Shown piece by piece: positions 1 through 12,439 of a DNA stretch of 64,000 nt. The notes under the pieces are model-generated. The model was given only the letters and a program-made list of their open reading frames with translations. It was not told the origin of the DNA and made no database searches. Positions within the stretch are counted from its first letter, which is position 1, and every line of letters starts with the position of its first letter. The stretch lies in NCBI RefSeq assembly GCF_022605725.1, contig NC_065567.1, forward strand, positions 39,473,127 through 39,537,126, read 5' to 3'. A program made the translations under genes and the position numbers. The stretch is from Anthonomus grandis grandis (lineage: Eukaryota > Arthropoda > Insecta > Coleoptera > Curculionidae).

Positions 1-2289
1 ATGATATGTTGTTAAGTTTGTTTATTAGAGTTTTATTTCTGATTTTTTATTATATTTTTATCAGAGTTGATATTTTATTTTTTTAATAGAATAACGCCTT
101 AATTTTCATTATGGAAAACACAGCATATTAAACATTTTAAGATTATAATTCTATGTGAGTTTTACACATTGTCATGTCTGTAAAACCCGCATTAGAATAA
201 ATATTTTAAAAATTCCTGGATTTTCGCGTAATATTTTGGGACATTTTGTCGCCAAACGACGCAACTCCGACGAAAGTCAGATGTTTACTAATCCCGTCGG
301 GCCGGCCGGGGCGGTGCTCTGCGCGATGTTGCAAAATTTCGCCTCTATGCGGTTTCCTATAAGTAACGAACGAGAACACGATCTGTATAGCCATAGAAAT
401 TTTTGAAGTAATTTAAATATTTCCGTTGGTAAAAGGACTAAATTTCCCGACTTTTTAAGATTTTATTGTCTATTTTGAGAGGATTTAAAGGTTCAGAGAT
501 TCATAATAAAAATTGCGTGTTCGTCAAAGCAGAATTTATTTGGGCCGAGTTTCCTTAAAGTATTTATTATTGAGAATTTAATAACCCTTTTTAGTATAGA
601 TCAAAGTATCAATTTTTGCAAAACTCTTGAGCCCATCTGTAGATCGTTTTGGTTTAAAACTATTTTTTTTTGAATTGGCTAGAAACTAGGTATTAAATTA
701 TTACAGCTTTATAATGATTGACTTTGGATAAAATGAAGAAGGTTGTTTTCTCTCTTAGTAATATTTTTTGTTATAGAATTGTGTCAATTTCGTTTATAAT
801 TATTTTATAAAAAAAAGGTAAAAATTAAAAATTAAGTTAAGCGGTTTCGAAGCTTAACCTATTATTATTAGTTTCTAAATTATTGCAATCTTAAAATATG
901 AGATTTATTTTTAAAGATAGTAACTGACATAGTTTTTTCAGTTAATTCTTGTTTTTTTTTAATTTTTTGACCGGTTTTTTAATGTTAATGTCAAATGTAT
1001 GCCCTCTACTAGAAATAAGCAATAAAGTTCTATAATATCCACTTTAGTTTATTTTCTGCCATATAAATGAAATTATTAGAAGAATTTAAAATATTTATAA
1101 AACACCGTTTTTTACTAATTATATACTTCAAATTGCATTATTAAGATCTATAGCATGCATACATGCATAATAAAATATGTGGTCTACGATTACTTGAGAA
1201 AGACTTAAAAAATTATATTGTAAAAAAATGTAAAACAGGCACTAAAATTTATCGTTGAGTAGGCCAAACGCTTTTCAGTACTCTAGGAAGTTAAGTATAC
1301 TAAGCTTATTAGCATACGAGGATCATAGTATGCCATTAGTAGTAACATCTGCTATCGCAGTTGTGCAGGCAAATCCTTTACGAAAGCTTGATTCTGTTGC
1401 AGGTAAGATAATGTACTTGGTTAAACAATCATAAATTTGAGTTTTGATAAAATTATTTTGTATTAACTTTTGGTAGAAGCTGAGATAGTTACAAGATTCT
1501 CGGTAAAACTAATATTAGATAAAACGAGGATAAGTTTTTAATACCTTTAGATTTCCTGAAAGATCAATCTTTTTAAAGACAATTAAATTTAATAGATTTA
1601 GATGATGATTAATAATTAGTTAAATTAAGTTACATTAACATTATAAAAATAATTAATATATTAGGAGATTATATTTAGTACTTGTAATTGTTTGAGAGTA
1701 ACAAATAAAAATATTACATAAGTAATAAAAATATCATTTATTTCTACCTTAAGATATTATATTACTTGTAAGAAAGATCAACTCCCCTATGTTAAATATT
1801 TCAACGTATAAAGATATGTTACCATCTTATCAAAGCATCTCATTAAAGTCTGTGTTGGGCTAGAGTTCCATCCACCCAGTTTGCTTTAAAATATATACCT
1901 TAAAGAATACTATTAAATATAAACGTATGGTAACGACCAGAGCAAATACTATTAAATTACTGATTTGTAGGCTTTGTGTTAAAAATAAAGATCTGCCTGA
2001 GTTTATTTTAATTTCATTAAAGTCGTAATGACTTTATAAAAAATAGTATATTACATGAAATTGTTTTGCAAATTCACCCCAAACTTCTTAACTTATTACC
2101 TAGAACATTACTTACAAAATATCTACAATATTTTATTTCTCGCCTTGATTAAGTTGTTGTAATAATTGTTATGCTTGACTAATTTGAGGATAGCTTAGGT
2201 TAGTTTTATTATCATGTGGTCGATTTATAGCCTTTCACTCTGATTCACTACTCTATTGATATATATATATATATAATTGGAAAAAGCGT
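1..2289. other. AT-rich noncoding DNA
   Basis: No open reading frame here resembles a protein I recognise, and stops are dense in all frames. A CpG-rich patch at about 235-395 is listed separately. A short (TA)n run lies near 2260-2274. Confidence 0.6.
235..395. other. CpG-rich patch of unknown nature
   Basis: This block is much richer in G, C and CpG than its flanks, with a core of ccggccggggcggtg near 303-317. It is open on both strands (155-406 + and 206-394 -), but neither translation resembles a family I know. It could be an old repeat, a small CpG island or a decayed exon. The sequence does not decide between these. Confidence 0.4.
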
Positions 2290-2640
2290 TTTAAATAGGT
2301 TCCGCTTGAGGTGGAGAGTTACATACAATACATGTCATCATTTCTGCATTCGTTATGTATAATGTTCACTGCTATTAACACTTTTTGGTGCTTTTTATTT
2401 AATCCATTGATGTTTCCTATGAAACTTATTGTTAGCTTCTATTTTATATTTCTCTTCCGTTCTGGTGCAGATTGTAAATTTAGTTTTGTTATATGCAATG
2501 CCTAAAGCAAGTTCTATACTTTTAAGTTCTTCTTTGGCTCCAGATTTTGCTAATTTGAATACCTTTGCATTCTCTTGAATTCTAGTATGTTCCGGTATCC
2601 ATATTGAATATATTAGGCTTTTTTTGCAGTTCCACATCGC
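2290..2640 (-). pseudogene. LINE RNase H domain relic
   Basis: The minus-strand frame ending near 2395 reads WNCKKSL, then WIPEHTRIQENAKVFKLAKS, then a segment ending ALGIAYNKTK. This corresponds to the C-terminal RNase H domain of some non-LTR retrotransposons, where the usual pattern is W-V-P-G-H-x-G-I-x-G-N-E-x-A-D-x-L-A. The conserved histidine and asparagine positions remain, but the G-H-S-G and E-x-A-D features are changed. Only about 80 residues are open, and no reverse transcriptase lies next to it. It is a dead fragment. The family is inferred from motif order only. Confidence 0.6.
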
Positions 2641-3491
2641 TATAGTCTAACTCACCGTTAAAGCCTAACTATTTGAGTGGGTATTAATGTTTTTGTCTTT
2701 TAGTTTATTTTCTGCCTGCCACCTGGCTCAAATTATTCGATGGCGTAAATTTTATCTTAAAATAATAGCAGTAAATAAAATATTCACACTAAAAAAGTAC
2801 AGCTATTGGTTAGGCATATGTCAAACCGTATCTAGATGATATGTCTAACGTTGGCGTCATCATTAGATTCTAGAGTCTAGCCAATGCTGGGCATGCATCG
2901 ACGATGGCATTCATGTGTATCCAGGCGGTTGGTTTCAGTTGTCCAAAATTACGTGTAGCCAATGTTGAATAATATTGAAAATATCGATACCAGACAATAA
3001 GGGTTATTTATATAAGTAATTTAACAAAATAAATAAATCTATATTCATATCTCAACCAAAGCTATTATATTAAGGTCCTATACAGTATCTGATCGCAAAA
3101 TATAGCTAAATTCGGTAGATATGACAAAATAAATATCCACACTTGCGTAAACTTATCAATTGTCAAATTTCAAGCATATTGTTGATTTATCTCCTTGATC
3201 TGTTTCGAAACAACCGCCTTCAAAGTGATTCAAAGCTAAGAATGGCTATTGAAAATTTGTACTCCATCGACATGGCATAGCAAACTACGAAAGCTTAAAA
3301 ACAAATATTGGCTCACGTTGGCAACATCGTCTAAATGCGGACTAAGATAAAAGGATAGCGCAGTTAACTTAAGTATTGGGGGTTGCGAGGAATAGGACCT
3401 TACAAGTACTATCGTATATTATCGATTAAAGCCACATTTTACATATATTATCCTAGACTCTTTCAAGAACTACTATTAGAGCCAATATGTA
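2641..3491. other. Noncoding DNA between repeat relics
   Basis: No protein-like frame is seen. The stretch at 2800-2960 is less AT-rich than its surroundings but has no recognisable feature. The last two bases before the element at 3494 are the TA target duplication. Confidence 0.5.
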
Positions 3492-3493
3492 TA

Positions 3494-3922
3494 CAGGGTG
3501 TCATCCCAAGGGAGGCCAATCCGCCGGCCACATATGGGGTGGACCAAAATAATGCGACTTTCGTTATGCCATTTTTTAATTGGGCGCTCGGTATTCAATA
3601 TACAGGGCGTCAAAATAAGAAATATAGAATCGGTTTTTTAATAAGTCCAGTGTTTCATAAGATACTAAATTAAAATTTGGTATGAGGGGGTTTTTTGAAA
3701 CGAGAAATTAAAATTCGTTCACGGATTAGCTATACCTTACAGAGGGCGCCATCTGCGGTATATTGCATGTGTTAAAAATACCAAAACTTTTTTATTTCTC
3801 TGTATAATAAAGTTCTAGTAAAAAATTATAATTATCCAATCTTTTCTTGTAAAAAAAGTATTCTTAGTAAATGTCGGCCTGAGAATCCGTTTATTAGATA
3901 TCTTAATTTTAAAATCTAGGTA
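3494..3922 (+). repeat. Left terminal inverted repeat
   Basis: It matches the reverse complement of 5279-5712 along its whole length. Shared landmarks are gaggccaatccgccg, aatgcgactttcgttatgcc and gattggataatt (inverted on the left). The second end-like motif, CAGGGCGTC, starts at 3603. Confidence 0.85.
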
Positions 3923-4138
3923 CTTCTTTCTAAACAAGTTGGCTGACCTCGGGATCCAGTAGCTTTTTACGTACTGTCAAAGTAACAAATTTAAATGCTT
4001 CTGACGCTCTTTATAAGCTTCTCAATTACTCCTAAAATAAATCTACGTTTTTTAATTACATATTTGTATTTGATATGTTTTCTTACAACTTATAAAACCA
4101 TAATGACTTATAGACAAAGAAATGCACCCTTTTCCAAA

Positions 4139-5184
4139 ATGGCGGATATGTTTTTGATGTTTGGCAAGTTTAAATATTATTGTAAACGGTAAATACCTGT
4201 CAATTCTTAACTAGAAAAATGTGACAATGCTAGTTTAGCCGCTAGACTCTATACCCAGACATTCCCAAATCGATTTCATCCCAAAAGAAAATATTTTTTA
4301 TATTTGATTAACTATCTAAGGGAGACTGGAAGTTTCATCGAAAGACAGAAGGGTAATTGCGGCGGATCTCGTGCAGTGCAATTAGGGCAAGAGGAAGAAA
4401 TTTTAAGAATTGTCGAAGAATCACCAAACAATAGTACTAGGGCTTTGGCTGAACGAGTGAGAATTGAGAAAACCGAGACACATAATATTTTACGGAGATC
4501 AAAAACTTTACCCATTTCATCTTAACCCGAATACCCGATGATCCCGAGGCAAGACTTGCTTTTTGTACATGGTTATGTGAAATGAATAATAAAAATGTGG
4601 ATTTTATAAGGGCGATTCTGTTTACTGACGAGGCCACGTTCACGAGAAACAGCATGACAAATATCCATAACGCACACATATTGACTAAAGAGAATTCTAG
4701 GACCATAGTTGAGACACATCATCAAGTGCAGGTGTTCTTTATTACTTTCTTTTAGAACTTGTCATTTTACTAAGTAATTTGACTGGTGATTAATTTTTGT
4801 TGTTTCTACAAGAAATACTGCCCGATTTGCTTGATGATTTGCCTCAAAATTTAAGAAAAAATCTTTGGTTTCAACCCGATGGTGCTCCGACTCATTTTGC
4901 TATAAATGTCAAAGGAACTATTTACATCAAGTATTTTCTAATCGCTGGATTGGTAGGGGTCGAGATGGTCCTGTTGCATGGCCACCCCGTTCGCCCGACC
5001 TTATATCTTTGGATTTTTTAGTCTGGGGATGTATGAAAGACTTCATGATAATTTAAGGGAAAGAATCATTGCAGCTGGAGAGTATTTCAGGTTGAAACCA
5101 AATATTTTTCAAAGCCTTAGATTTTCATTAATAAAGAGGGCTCCTATGTGTATACAAACAAATGAAGGTTACGTAGACAAATAA
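4139..5184 (+). pseudogene. Broken Tc1/mariner-superfamily transposase
   Basis: The protein would bind the element ends and cut and paste the element at TA sites. From the start at 4139 (MADMFLMFGKF) one frame runs through two stops (4190 and 4208) into NASLAARLY, then LRETGSFIERQ and a helix-turn-helix-like segment ending THNILRRS near 4503. After a frameshift come DDPEARLAFCTW and ILFTDEATF, which holds the first catalytic Asp. About 60 residues around the usual NVWAG region are missing. A second block has FQPDGAPTHF (second Asp). A third, in another frame, has NRWIGRG and PRSPDLISLDFLVWG (third acidic residue). At least three frameshifts, two stops and a deletion make it non-functional. 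Family assignment is firm; the subfamily is not. Confidence 0.85.
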
Positions 5185-5278
5185 TCTAGGGTGATTATTC
5201 TATGATTTTTATTATAATAAGTAATTTAACATCAATTTAGAAAAAATAATTTACGTTTATTTTGTTAACTTGTTAAAA

Positions 5279-5712
5279 TGTATCTAGTTTTTAAAATTAA
5301 GATATCTAATAAACGGATTCTAAAGCCGGCATTTACTAAGAATACTTTTTTTACAAGAAAAGATTGGATAATTAGAATTTTTTACTAGAACTTTATTATA
5401 CAGGGGTAAAAAAAAGTTTTGGCATTTTTAACACATGCAATATACCACAGGTGGCGCCCTCTGCGAGGTATAGCAAATCCGTGAACGGATTTCAATTTCT
5501 CGTTTCAAAAAAACCCCTCACACCAAATTTCAATTTAATATCTTATGAAACACTCGACTTATTAAAAAAAAAACAATTTTATATTTCTCATTTTGACGTC
5601 CTGTATATTGAATACCGAGCGCCCAATTAAAAAATGGCATAACGAAAGTCGCATTATTTTGGTCCGACCTATATGTGATCGGCGGATTGGCCTCCTTTTT
5701 CCGGACACCCTG
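5279..5712 (-). repeat. Right terminal inverted repeat
   Basis: This is the inverted partner of 3494-3922. Its internal motif, GACGTCCTG, ends at 5603, which is 109 bp from the outer end and exactly mirrors the left side. Confidence 0.85.
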
Positions 5713-6239
5713 TACATAGATCTAAAAAATACTTGTAATGTAGACAAAAAACGCTGTAAACATTGAATTAAATCTATTAATATTCTCATCATTCATTAAA
5801 TATCGTAGAATTCAAGCTAGTGCCTGAATAGGCTATGGAATTTATATTAGTGTAAAATAAAAAATGTCTTAATAATAAAAAGGAAAAGAAATGTTTATAT
5901 TTAGATATTATTTTTATTATTATTGTATAATGAGAATTCGCATAATAATTTTATAAATATTATCGAGTTCTCTATAACAAATTGTATAATACATGTTAGT
6001 CAATTTTGTAAAGGATAGTCAGAACGGTCTCGGAAATATTTCACTCTTACACGACTGTGAAATGTGCTGCATATTTGGCTACCGAGGGAGAATTCAATAT
6101 TGGGAAACATTTTAATGAAAATTAGGAAAAATCTGGGTTATTTGGGCAGAAGACTTGCACAAAGTTTAAAAGATAAGAGCTTATAAAAACCTTATTAGCC
6201 CATTAAATTTAGGTAACTCTTTTTCAAATAAAAGTAATT
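5713..6239. other. AT-rich noncoding DNA
   Basis: No protein-like reading frame and no repeat end is recognised here. Confidence 0.5.
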
Positions 6240-6830
6240 ATATATTTTTTTCTATCCGAAGGTGCTTATATTGGCCATCACTTTTCCCATCTTTGTGCCA
6301 AGGAATGAATTCCTTGCTAAAAAAAGCATTTGTTTTTAAAGGACAATTATCCATTTATCTAGATTTTCACCGTTTTGAAAAATTCGAAATATTTTTCTAA
6401 AAGTCCGAATATATTGATTGAAATAAGTGGTGACCAGACAACTGATCTCAGAAATCTGGACAATGCGGCGTGTGGGGAAAAATGTCCCATTTAATGTTTT
6501 TTAAATATTTTCTAATATATCTTGCAAAATGAGGTCGGGCATTATCATGTTAAAATATATGTTTTTATGACATTTTTCTTTCCATGCTCTATTTCACTTG
6601 ATCACCTATTAGTCGTATTGTTCTTCAGTAGTCATTTCACCAGCTGCTTCACTATATCAGTTGTATCTTCATCCAATTATTGCCAGAAAATCTTCAAATT
6701 TTTTATTCTCGCTTAGAGGATCCTTGTCTTTCATATCGAATTCACCTTTTGGGTTGGAGCTACCATAAGAAAGAATGTCACAAGGCCTCCCCGAAAAAGG
6801 TCTTATCCTGATAATTAAAATTTTACATTT
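6240..6830 (-). pseudogene. mariner transposase relic, C-terminal half
   Basis: Reading the minus strand, broken frames give EDFLAIIG, then HDNARPHFARYIRKYLKNI followed by WDIFPHTPHCPDF. Next come HHLFQSI and FFSKEFIPWHKDGKSDGQY. This is the order seen in classical mariner transposases: the HDNARPH box with the second catalytic Asp, then a P-x-S-P-D box and a D-Y-H-L-F-type box, then the C-terminal tail. The third Asp lies in degraded sequence (CPDF and SGHHLF), and several stops interrupt the frame. No inverted repeats were seen around it, so the element's limits are not defined. Confidence 0.72.
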
Positions 6831-9800
6831 TTACTGCAAAAAAGAACAATGTTGTTAACACAGAGACAAATCAAAGCAAAGTGGCTTTTCTATTTATCGC
6901 ATCTGTATACCCTGTATACCGTTAAAATTTATTTATGAATTTTGTTATAAAAAACGAATGACTCAGTAGGTATCACTAGTGTTCATGATATATCAATAAC
7001 TCAATATAAAGGCAAACTTGAAAATCTTTTACAATTAACTGAATAGAATACAATTAACTAAAACACCTTTTACAATACATGTAGATGAAAATGAGTTGTA
7101 TAATCGTAAATGGAAAGCGTAATCGTATAATAAACAACCGGAATATTTAGACAAAAATGCATTACAGTTTTAAGGTTAATAGTTTAAAAGTTAAAAGTTA
7201 TATAAACGAGAGCCCTTAGGAATCTGGAGGATTTATTACGGCACCGTGAGCTGGCCAGTTTTGAGGTCTTTTACGTTTAATACAGCAATTACGAAACGTG
7301 ATATCGAGATGCTTATAAGCAAGCTACAACATGTTAATTCTTGGGCAGTTCTAACAAAATAGCTAAATGCTCTTGAAAAAGTTCCTTTATCGATACTGTT
7401 AATCTTGCTGGCAAACAAACGGGCCCATTTAATGAGCGAACATTTTTGCTGGAAATGACTAACTTTCTAATAACGTAGGAAATTTTGTTAGCCGAAAAAT
7501 TAGAGTTATATTATTACATAAGTTCATAGTGCCATATCGTGAAAAATTTGCTTTGGTCATAAATTAAATATTTAGAAAAACTATTACTGTATGCCATTAT
7601 ATGATCTACTATCTATGAAGAATTTTAAAGAATGTATCTGATGTTGTTACAGAACGCTTGTTTTTAGAACTTTCCAAACAGTTGTGCTGGACCTTAAATT
7701 ACAGTGCATGCTCCCTAGTACTTTGAAGGACCCTTTGTATAGCATGAAGTATAGGTTTTTCTAGTTCAGTTTTCCGTTATTCCAGCTCCGTTGTTACAGT
7801 TTTCACCACCTCCCAGCACCTGTATTTTTATTAAAATTGTCAATTTAATATAATCTTGCTGGTACCGTTCTAAATATTCTAGCAAATGAAATTGCTCTGT
7901 TAAGATAGTAAATTCTTTGTGCTCTTTCTAAATCTATGTCTTGAGCTCTTTTCTAGTCACATTTTTTAAAATAAAATATGCGAAAAACTTATGAAAAGCA
8001 TATGCGTTTAAAAATATTAAAGAAGTTATTAAACTTATTCAAGTAGTAATTAAACATATTTTTATTAAGAAAACAAAGTTTTGGACCTGGGAATCTTTAC
8101 AAAGTTTCTTTTTTAACAAAATGAGAGGATTTTTAGAATTTTGCTCCAGTAAGGAAAATTAAAAAAGTAAAAACATTACTTGCACATATTTTTCTGCTTA
8201 ATACGTTTTTTGGGGCAAGGTTATTAGCATATTATTATTTTTCCGGTTAAAATAAAATTTGAACCTTAAAATGTCAATTGTTAAAAATTAACAATTAAGA
8301 ATTTGTTATATAGTTTATATTTTGGCAATTACATAACATTAAACAATAGCTTTAAAATGCTCAAGGAAGATAATTTTTTTTAAATTAATAGTTTCTTATA
8401 AGAATGTAATAAAATATTTTCTGTATTTTTGAAAATAACCTGCTTTAAAATATAAATAATGCTCGGCTAAATGGTATGCCTAGTAAAAAAAAACGACACA
8501 AATTAAGACCGATCATCTTTTCGAAATATGCTGCCTTGGGCGGCAAATTAAAGGTGTTGGTAAGAAGGCAAGACCTAAAATCAAAATAAGTAATATAATA
8601 AAAATAAGTACCCGTAACGCAGGGCTTTCGCACGTACAAAATTTGGGATCTTAAAATGGGATAATGTCTTTATATTGAAAGGTCATTTCTTACATTATTG
8701 GTCTCTCTCTCCCTTTCTCTCTCTCTCTCTCTCTCACTCTCTCTTCATGCCCCTCAGTTTTCTCAGGAAGAGAATTATAGTTTAAGCTGCTATGGCATCG
8801 TCTCTAATATATGTATGCAGTGTTGAAGCGTTAGTCTCTTAGTTTCGAAACAGGGTCAAACTACATACTTCTCCCAAGATGCATTAGTCTTAGCTGACTG
8901 GTTAAAAGGGATATGTAAAAGAATAACGTGAATATTATTATCTTATAAAATATAAGAAACTCTGCTTAATATAAACTTAAAATCGCTTTTTATTGTATGA
9001 GATATACAGACTCTGACTGACAGAAGGTCAATTCCTATAAACAAAATAAGAATATAAGAATAAACATTTTTGAATAAATAGGTCTGATATATTTAATCGA
9101 TAAGATTGAAACTTGGAACAAGTGAAGTTTAAGTTAACAGACTTTAAAAAATCCCATTATATTGCAAAAAAATTTGCGAGAAACCTATTTATGTTATTAT
9201 GATTTTTGCTAAAAAGAAAAAAAAAATAACATCGAAAACTAATCTTTTATTCTTAAGCCAAGTAATAGGTAAATTGAATGCACATAGTAAAAAAACCAAT
9301 TATAAAAGAACTAATATTTTACTTAAAAAAAAGAGAATCTTTTGTCTAGCCTTTTTAAATATGAGTACCTTAATTTCTTTTTGGCTATGGCATCCAAATA
9401 CCATATATTGATTAAGAACAATGAAATTCCACGATATTGTTTTCAGCACTGGTAATTTTATTCATTTACATTTTTTTAAATTTAAATTTCCAGTTTTTTA
9501 AATATCTGTGCATGAAAGACCGGACCAGACATATAAAGAACGGCACAACCATTTTTGTGCCGTTTCCAACGACTTCCATTATTTGGATCGTTTTAGATAA
9601 GCACAACCTTTACGAAACGGTGGTGATATAAACTATAGAAAAACCTAGATTTTTCGAATTATACATTTACCTTTTACGGTCAAAAAAGGATTCGCTTATC
9701 TCGTTGCAAGCAAGCTCTGGAACAAATGCTGGAACTACATTCTATTAGCGGTCCATAGTGATTTTTTGGTGCCAAAAAATAGCCTGATCAAACAACGTAT

Positions 9801-10323
9801 ATTCAGACCGGACAAAAGGGAAAAAAATTACATTAAATCAAAATAACATAATTCCCAAGGGGTCGTGCACATATTACGTAACGCAGTTTTTGACCATTTT
9901 AGATCTCCCTCCCCAAGGTTGCACTTTATTACAAACAGGATACTCTCTTCTCCCCCTAGAAAGTAAGGTAAAACTTTCAGAAACATTTTTATTAATTGAA
10001 AAGTCAAATACAATGTTACCTAATATATGATTTATTAAAGAAAACTTTTTTATCTATCCAGTCAGCATCTTCAACACAAGAAATTCTGTCACTGAAAATG
10101 CATAAAAGTTTTTTCACTCTTCATGCTGTAATTCTTTTTGGGCGGATTTTTTTGACCTTGGATTTTTTATTGCTTTATTCGTCGGGCGGTACATTCCACA
10201 TTTAAGAGTAATAGTTAGAAAAAGAAACGTTATATACTGCATATGCATAATAATATATGGTTTGACTATAAAGATAATTCGTGTAAAATATTGGATTTAT
10301 TAGTTAATGTATAAAAGAATTTT
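6831..10323. other. AT-rich noncoding DNA
   Basis: Holds a (TC)n microsatellite at 8702-8746. It also has a short palindromic patch near 9539-9566, where gaacggcacaa and tgtgccgtttc face each other. A tract near 9858-9960 (gggtcgtgcacatattacgtaacgc followed by a pyrimidine-rich stretch) looks like a dispersed repeat end but could not be assigned. The open frame at 7236-7418 (-) is not recognised and is probably chance. Confidence 0.5.
8702..8746. repeat. (TC)n microsatellite
   Basis: About 45 bases of nearly uninterrupted TC dinucleotides, broken by a CCCTTT and a CAC interruption. Confidence 0.95.
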
Positions 10324-10533
10324 TCACATGATCTTAATCTTATAGAGCATGCCTGGGACGTACTTTAGCTAAGAGTTCTTCAGGGACAGAATCAGTTAAA
10401 ACTGAGTAAAAAATCAGTTGAAATCAAGTTCAGCTGTTTCAAGTTCTTTAAATGTTGGATAGCAATAGATCTGAATAACTTAATCTTCCTGGAAAGGCGT
10501 TGTAGAGCCACAATCACTGCACGAGAAGGTCAT
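10324..10533 (+). pseudogene. Tc1 transposase C-terminal tail, interrupted by a LINE
   Basis: A plus-strand frame starting SHDLNLIEHAWDVL matches the S-P-D-L-N-P-I-E-H-x-W-D box of Tc1 transposases, which carries the third catalytic residue (here E of IEH). It runs on in frame, with one TAG after DVL, to RRCRATITAREGH, the typical Tc1 C-terminus. The frame is lost exactly where the LINE 3' end begins at about 10533, so the LINE probably inserted into the last codons of this gene. Nothing further upstream was recognised. Confidence 0.75.
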
Positions 10534-11790
10534 ATCAAATCAAATCAAATATGCTTTATTATCATAACATTAAATGTTTTTCGCAAAGCTAGAAAAAATA
10601 AAATTACAAATATATAAGAAATAATGTGTCAATTTTACCTGTTAACCTACAAGTAGTGCTATAGACAGACAATTTAAATTTAACAAAAATATCACAGGAA
10701 AACTTACACATAACTTAACGTAAAATTAATAAAATTATATTATATGTATACAATACCAGAAACAAGAAAATAAAATCTTAATAAAATAATAATAAGGTGA
10801 AATTAAAGTATATTCACTATTAAAATAATAATAGTTTTCGTTACAATTGATGCTTGAAATATTCGTCCACAGGATAAAATCCATAGTTAATTAGTATTTT
10901 TTTTAATGTTAGCTTTAAATTTTCGATAGTCTTTAATTTGCATAATGCCAATTATGCAAATGGTAGATGGTTGAACGGTTTTTTACTATCAAAAATCACA
11001 AACTTCTTTGTCAAAGTGGAATGGCGGATTAGCAGGTTAATTACGTGCGAAGGCAAGTATATGTTCTGTCTGAATATAGGCTCGTTATGCTAGACTTTTT
11101 ATGCATTAGGCAAACAGATTCTATATTAAAAACAATGGCAATATAAGAATTTTACCTTAAATAAAGTATGTGCGACATGATTGTCTAGGAGAAAGACTGT
11201 AGATATGTCGCACTGCTCTTTTTAGCAGGATAAACACAGATGAGAATAGGTTACTACAACAGCTACTATAATAGCCGCAGAAGCAAATTCCATATCTGAG
11301 ATGTGATTCTACAAGAGCGAAATATATATTTCCTGTCAGTGCCGTAGCAACCTCATTTCTCATAGTGCGGACGGCATAACATCCGATAACATAAGATACT
11401 TTACTATACATATTAGTAATACGGGTTTCAAACTTCAATTTGCTGTCAATAAAGAGTCCCAAGAACCTGTATTCATTTAAATCTGTTACACAGTAATTAT
11501 GCCCCATTGATTTATTTTTGACACTGCGTTGAAAGTTTAAAAGATTAGTTTTGGATATATTGAAGGTTAAGAGGTTAGCGTCACACCAATATGTGACTTG
11601 TTTAACGTCTTCATTAATCATACCATGTAACAAGGTGGAGTCTTTGTTTGCCACAAAATAGTAATATCATTGGCAAAAACCATACACGAGCCATACTTTA
11701 GTATACTGAGTAGGCCACTTACGTAGAGAAGAAACAAAATGGGGTCTAACACTGAATCCTGAGGAACGCTAGAATTAATTTCCAATAATA
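10533..11790 (-). mobile_element. 5'-truncated non-LTR retrotransposon
   Basis: On the minus strand this starts inside the reverse transcriptase domain near 11790 and runs through a C-terminal domain to a stop at 10841-10843, then a 3' untranslated region of about 300 bp. Its 3' end contains AATAAAG and closes with TTTGA pentamers (10533-10550). Such short tandem tails are common in LINEs of the jockey/CR1 type. The 5' break inside the coding region is the usual result of incomplete reverse transcription. I could not define a target duplication. Confidence 0.8.
10841..11790 (-). pseudogene. LINE reverse transcriptase, C-terminal half, broken
   Basis: The product would copy the element's RNA at a nicked target. 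The 5' part reads VPQDSVLDPILFLLYV, a changed G-V-P-Q-G-S-V-L-G-P box. Next is FANDITI in place of the catalytic F/Y-A-D-D box, so the second metal-binding Asp is lost. A frameshift follows, then a 165-codon frame (11157-11654) containing NEYRFLGLFIDSKLKFETRI, the conserved F-L-G-x-x-x-D block, and RYGICFCGYY. A third segment with FDSKKPFNHLP and LKTIENLKLTLKK ends HQL-stop at 10841, the typical LINE C-terminus. The catalytic change and the frameshift make it inactive. Confidence 0.8.
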
Positions 11791-12439
11791 TTTTTTTTCC
11801 TTTTCAATTTTTTTTGTAGAAAGTGGGATTACAAATTCTTTATTGTTTTGCGTATATTGTAAATAATTTTTTCACACGAAATTTTTCTCACGAAAATCAG
11901 TATTTTGATATCACGTCATAATTAATTTGTTTTTGGGGTCTTCACTTATAATAAGTAAAAAAACAATTACATTTGAAAATATAAAAACACTTTTTAATTA
12001 AAAGAATTCAATGCTATCCCTTGATTTTGAGCACGTGTGTATGTATAAAGTGATTTTTTGCGAAAATATTATACCTATGTAGATAGATTATTGCTAATAC
12101 TTTTTTTTTTATTAAAAACTCCTCTTATTAATCTATTTGCATTTTTATTAATAAATTGCAATTAGTGTTTTTTTTTTATATTTATAGTGTTATAATTGCT
12201 ATTAATTATTAATATTTTTAATTTTTTAAATCACTATATAATTTTACAGGCTATGATCTTTTACAATTCATTGGTATTTCTTTAACTGTCTTATGTTGTA
12301 TAGAAAATCTATTGTTAGTAATAAAATGATAATATTTTACTTAAGTTTATGGATTTCTTGGTAGTTATTTCTTTCACCACAAATAATATAATCTGATATA
12401 AGTTTTGTTGTTATAGAAATTCCAAATGAGAGTATTAAT
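11791..12439. other. AT-rich upstream flank of the FGF gene
   Basis: Homopolymeric T runs and AT-rich sequence without protein-like frames. It may contain distal promoter elements, but none is identifiable by eye. Confidence 0.5.

Larger units (their letters stand above)
3494..5712 (+). mobile_element. Tc1/mariner-superfamily element with ~430-bp inverted repeats
   Basis: The element begins CAGGGTGTC and ends with the inverse, GACACCCTG. A TA lies directly outside each end (3492-3493 and 5713-5714), as expected for the TA target duplication of Tc1/mariner transposons. Terminal inverted repeats of about 430 bp (3494-3922 and 5279-5712) enclose a broken transposase read on the plus strand. The repeats have diverged by scattered substitutions and small indels, so the insertion is old. 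An internal copy of the end motif sits 109 bp inside both ends. Confidence 0.88.

Noticed and set aside
9858..9960. A transposon end (gggtcgtgcacatattacgtaacgc)
   Set aside because: It resembles a dispersed repeat phrase, but no partner end or coding sequence was found, so I kept it only as a note.
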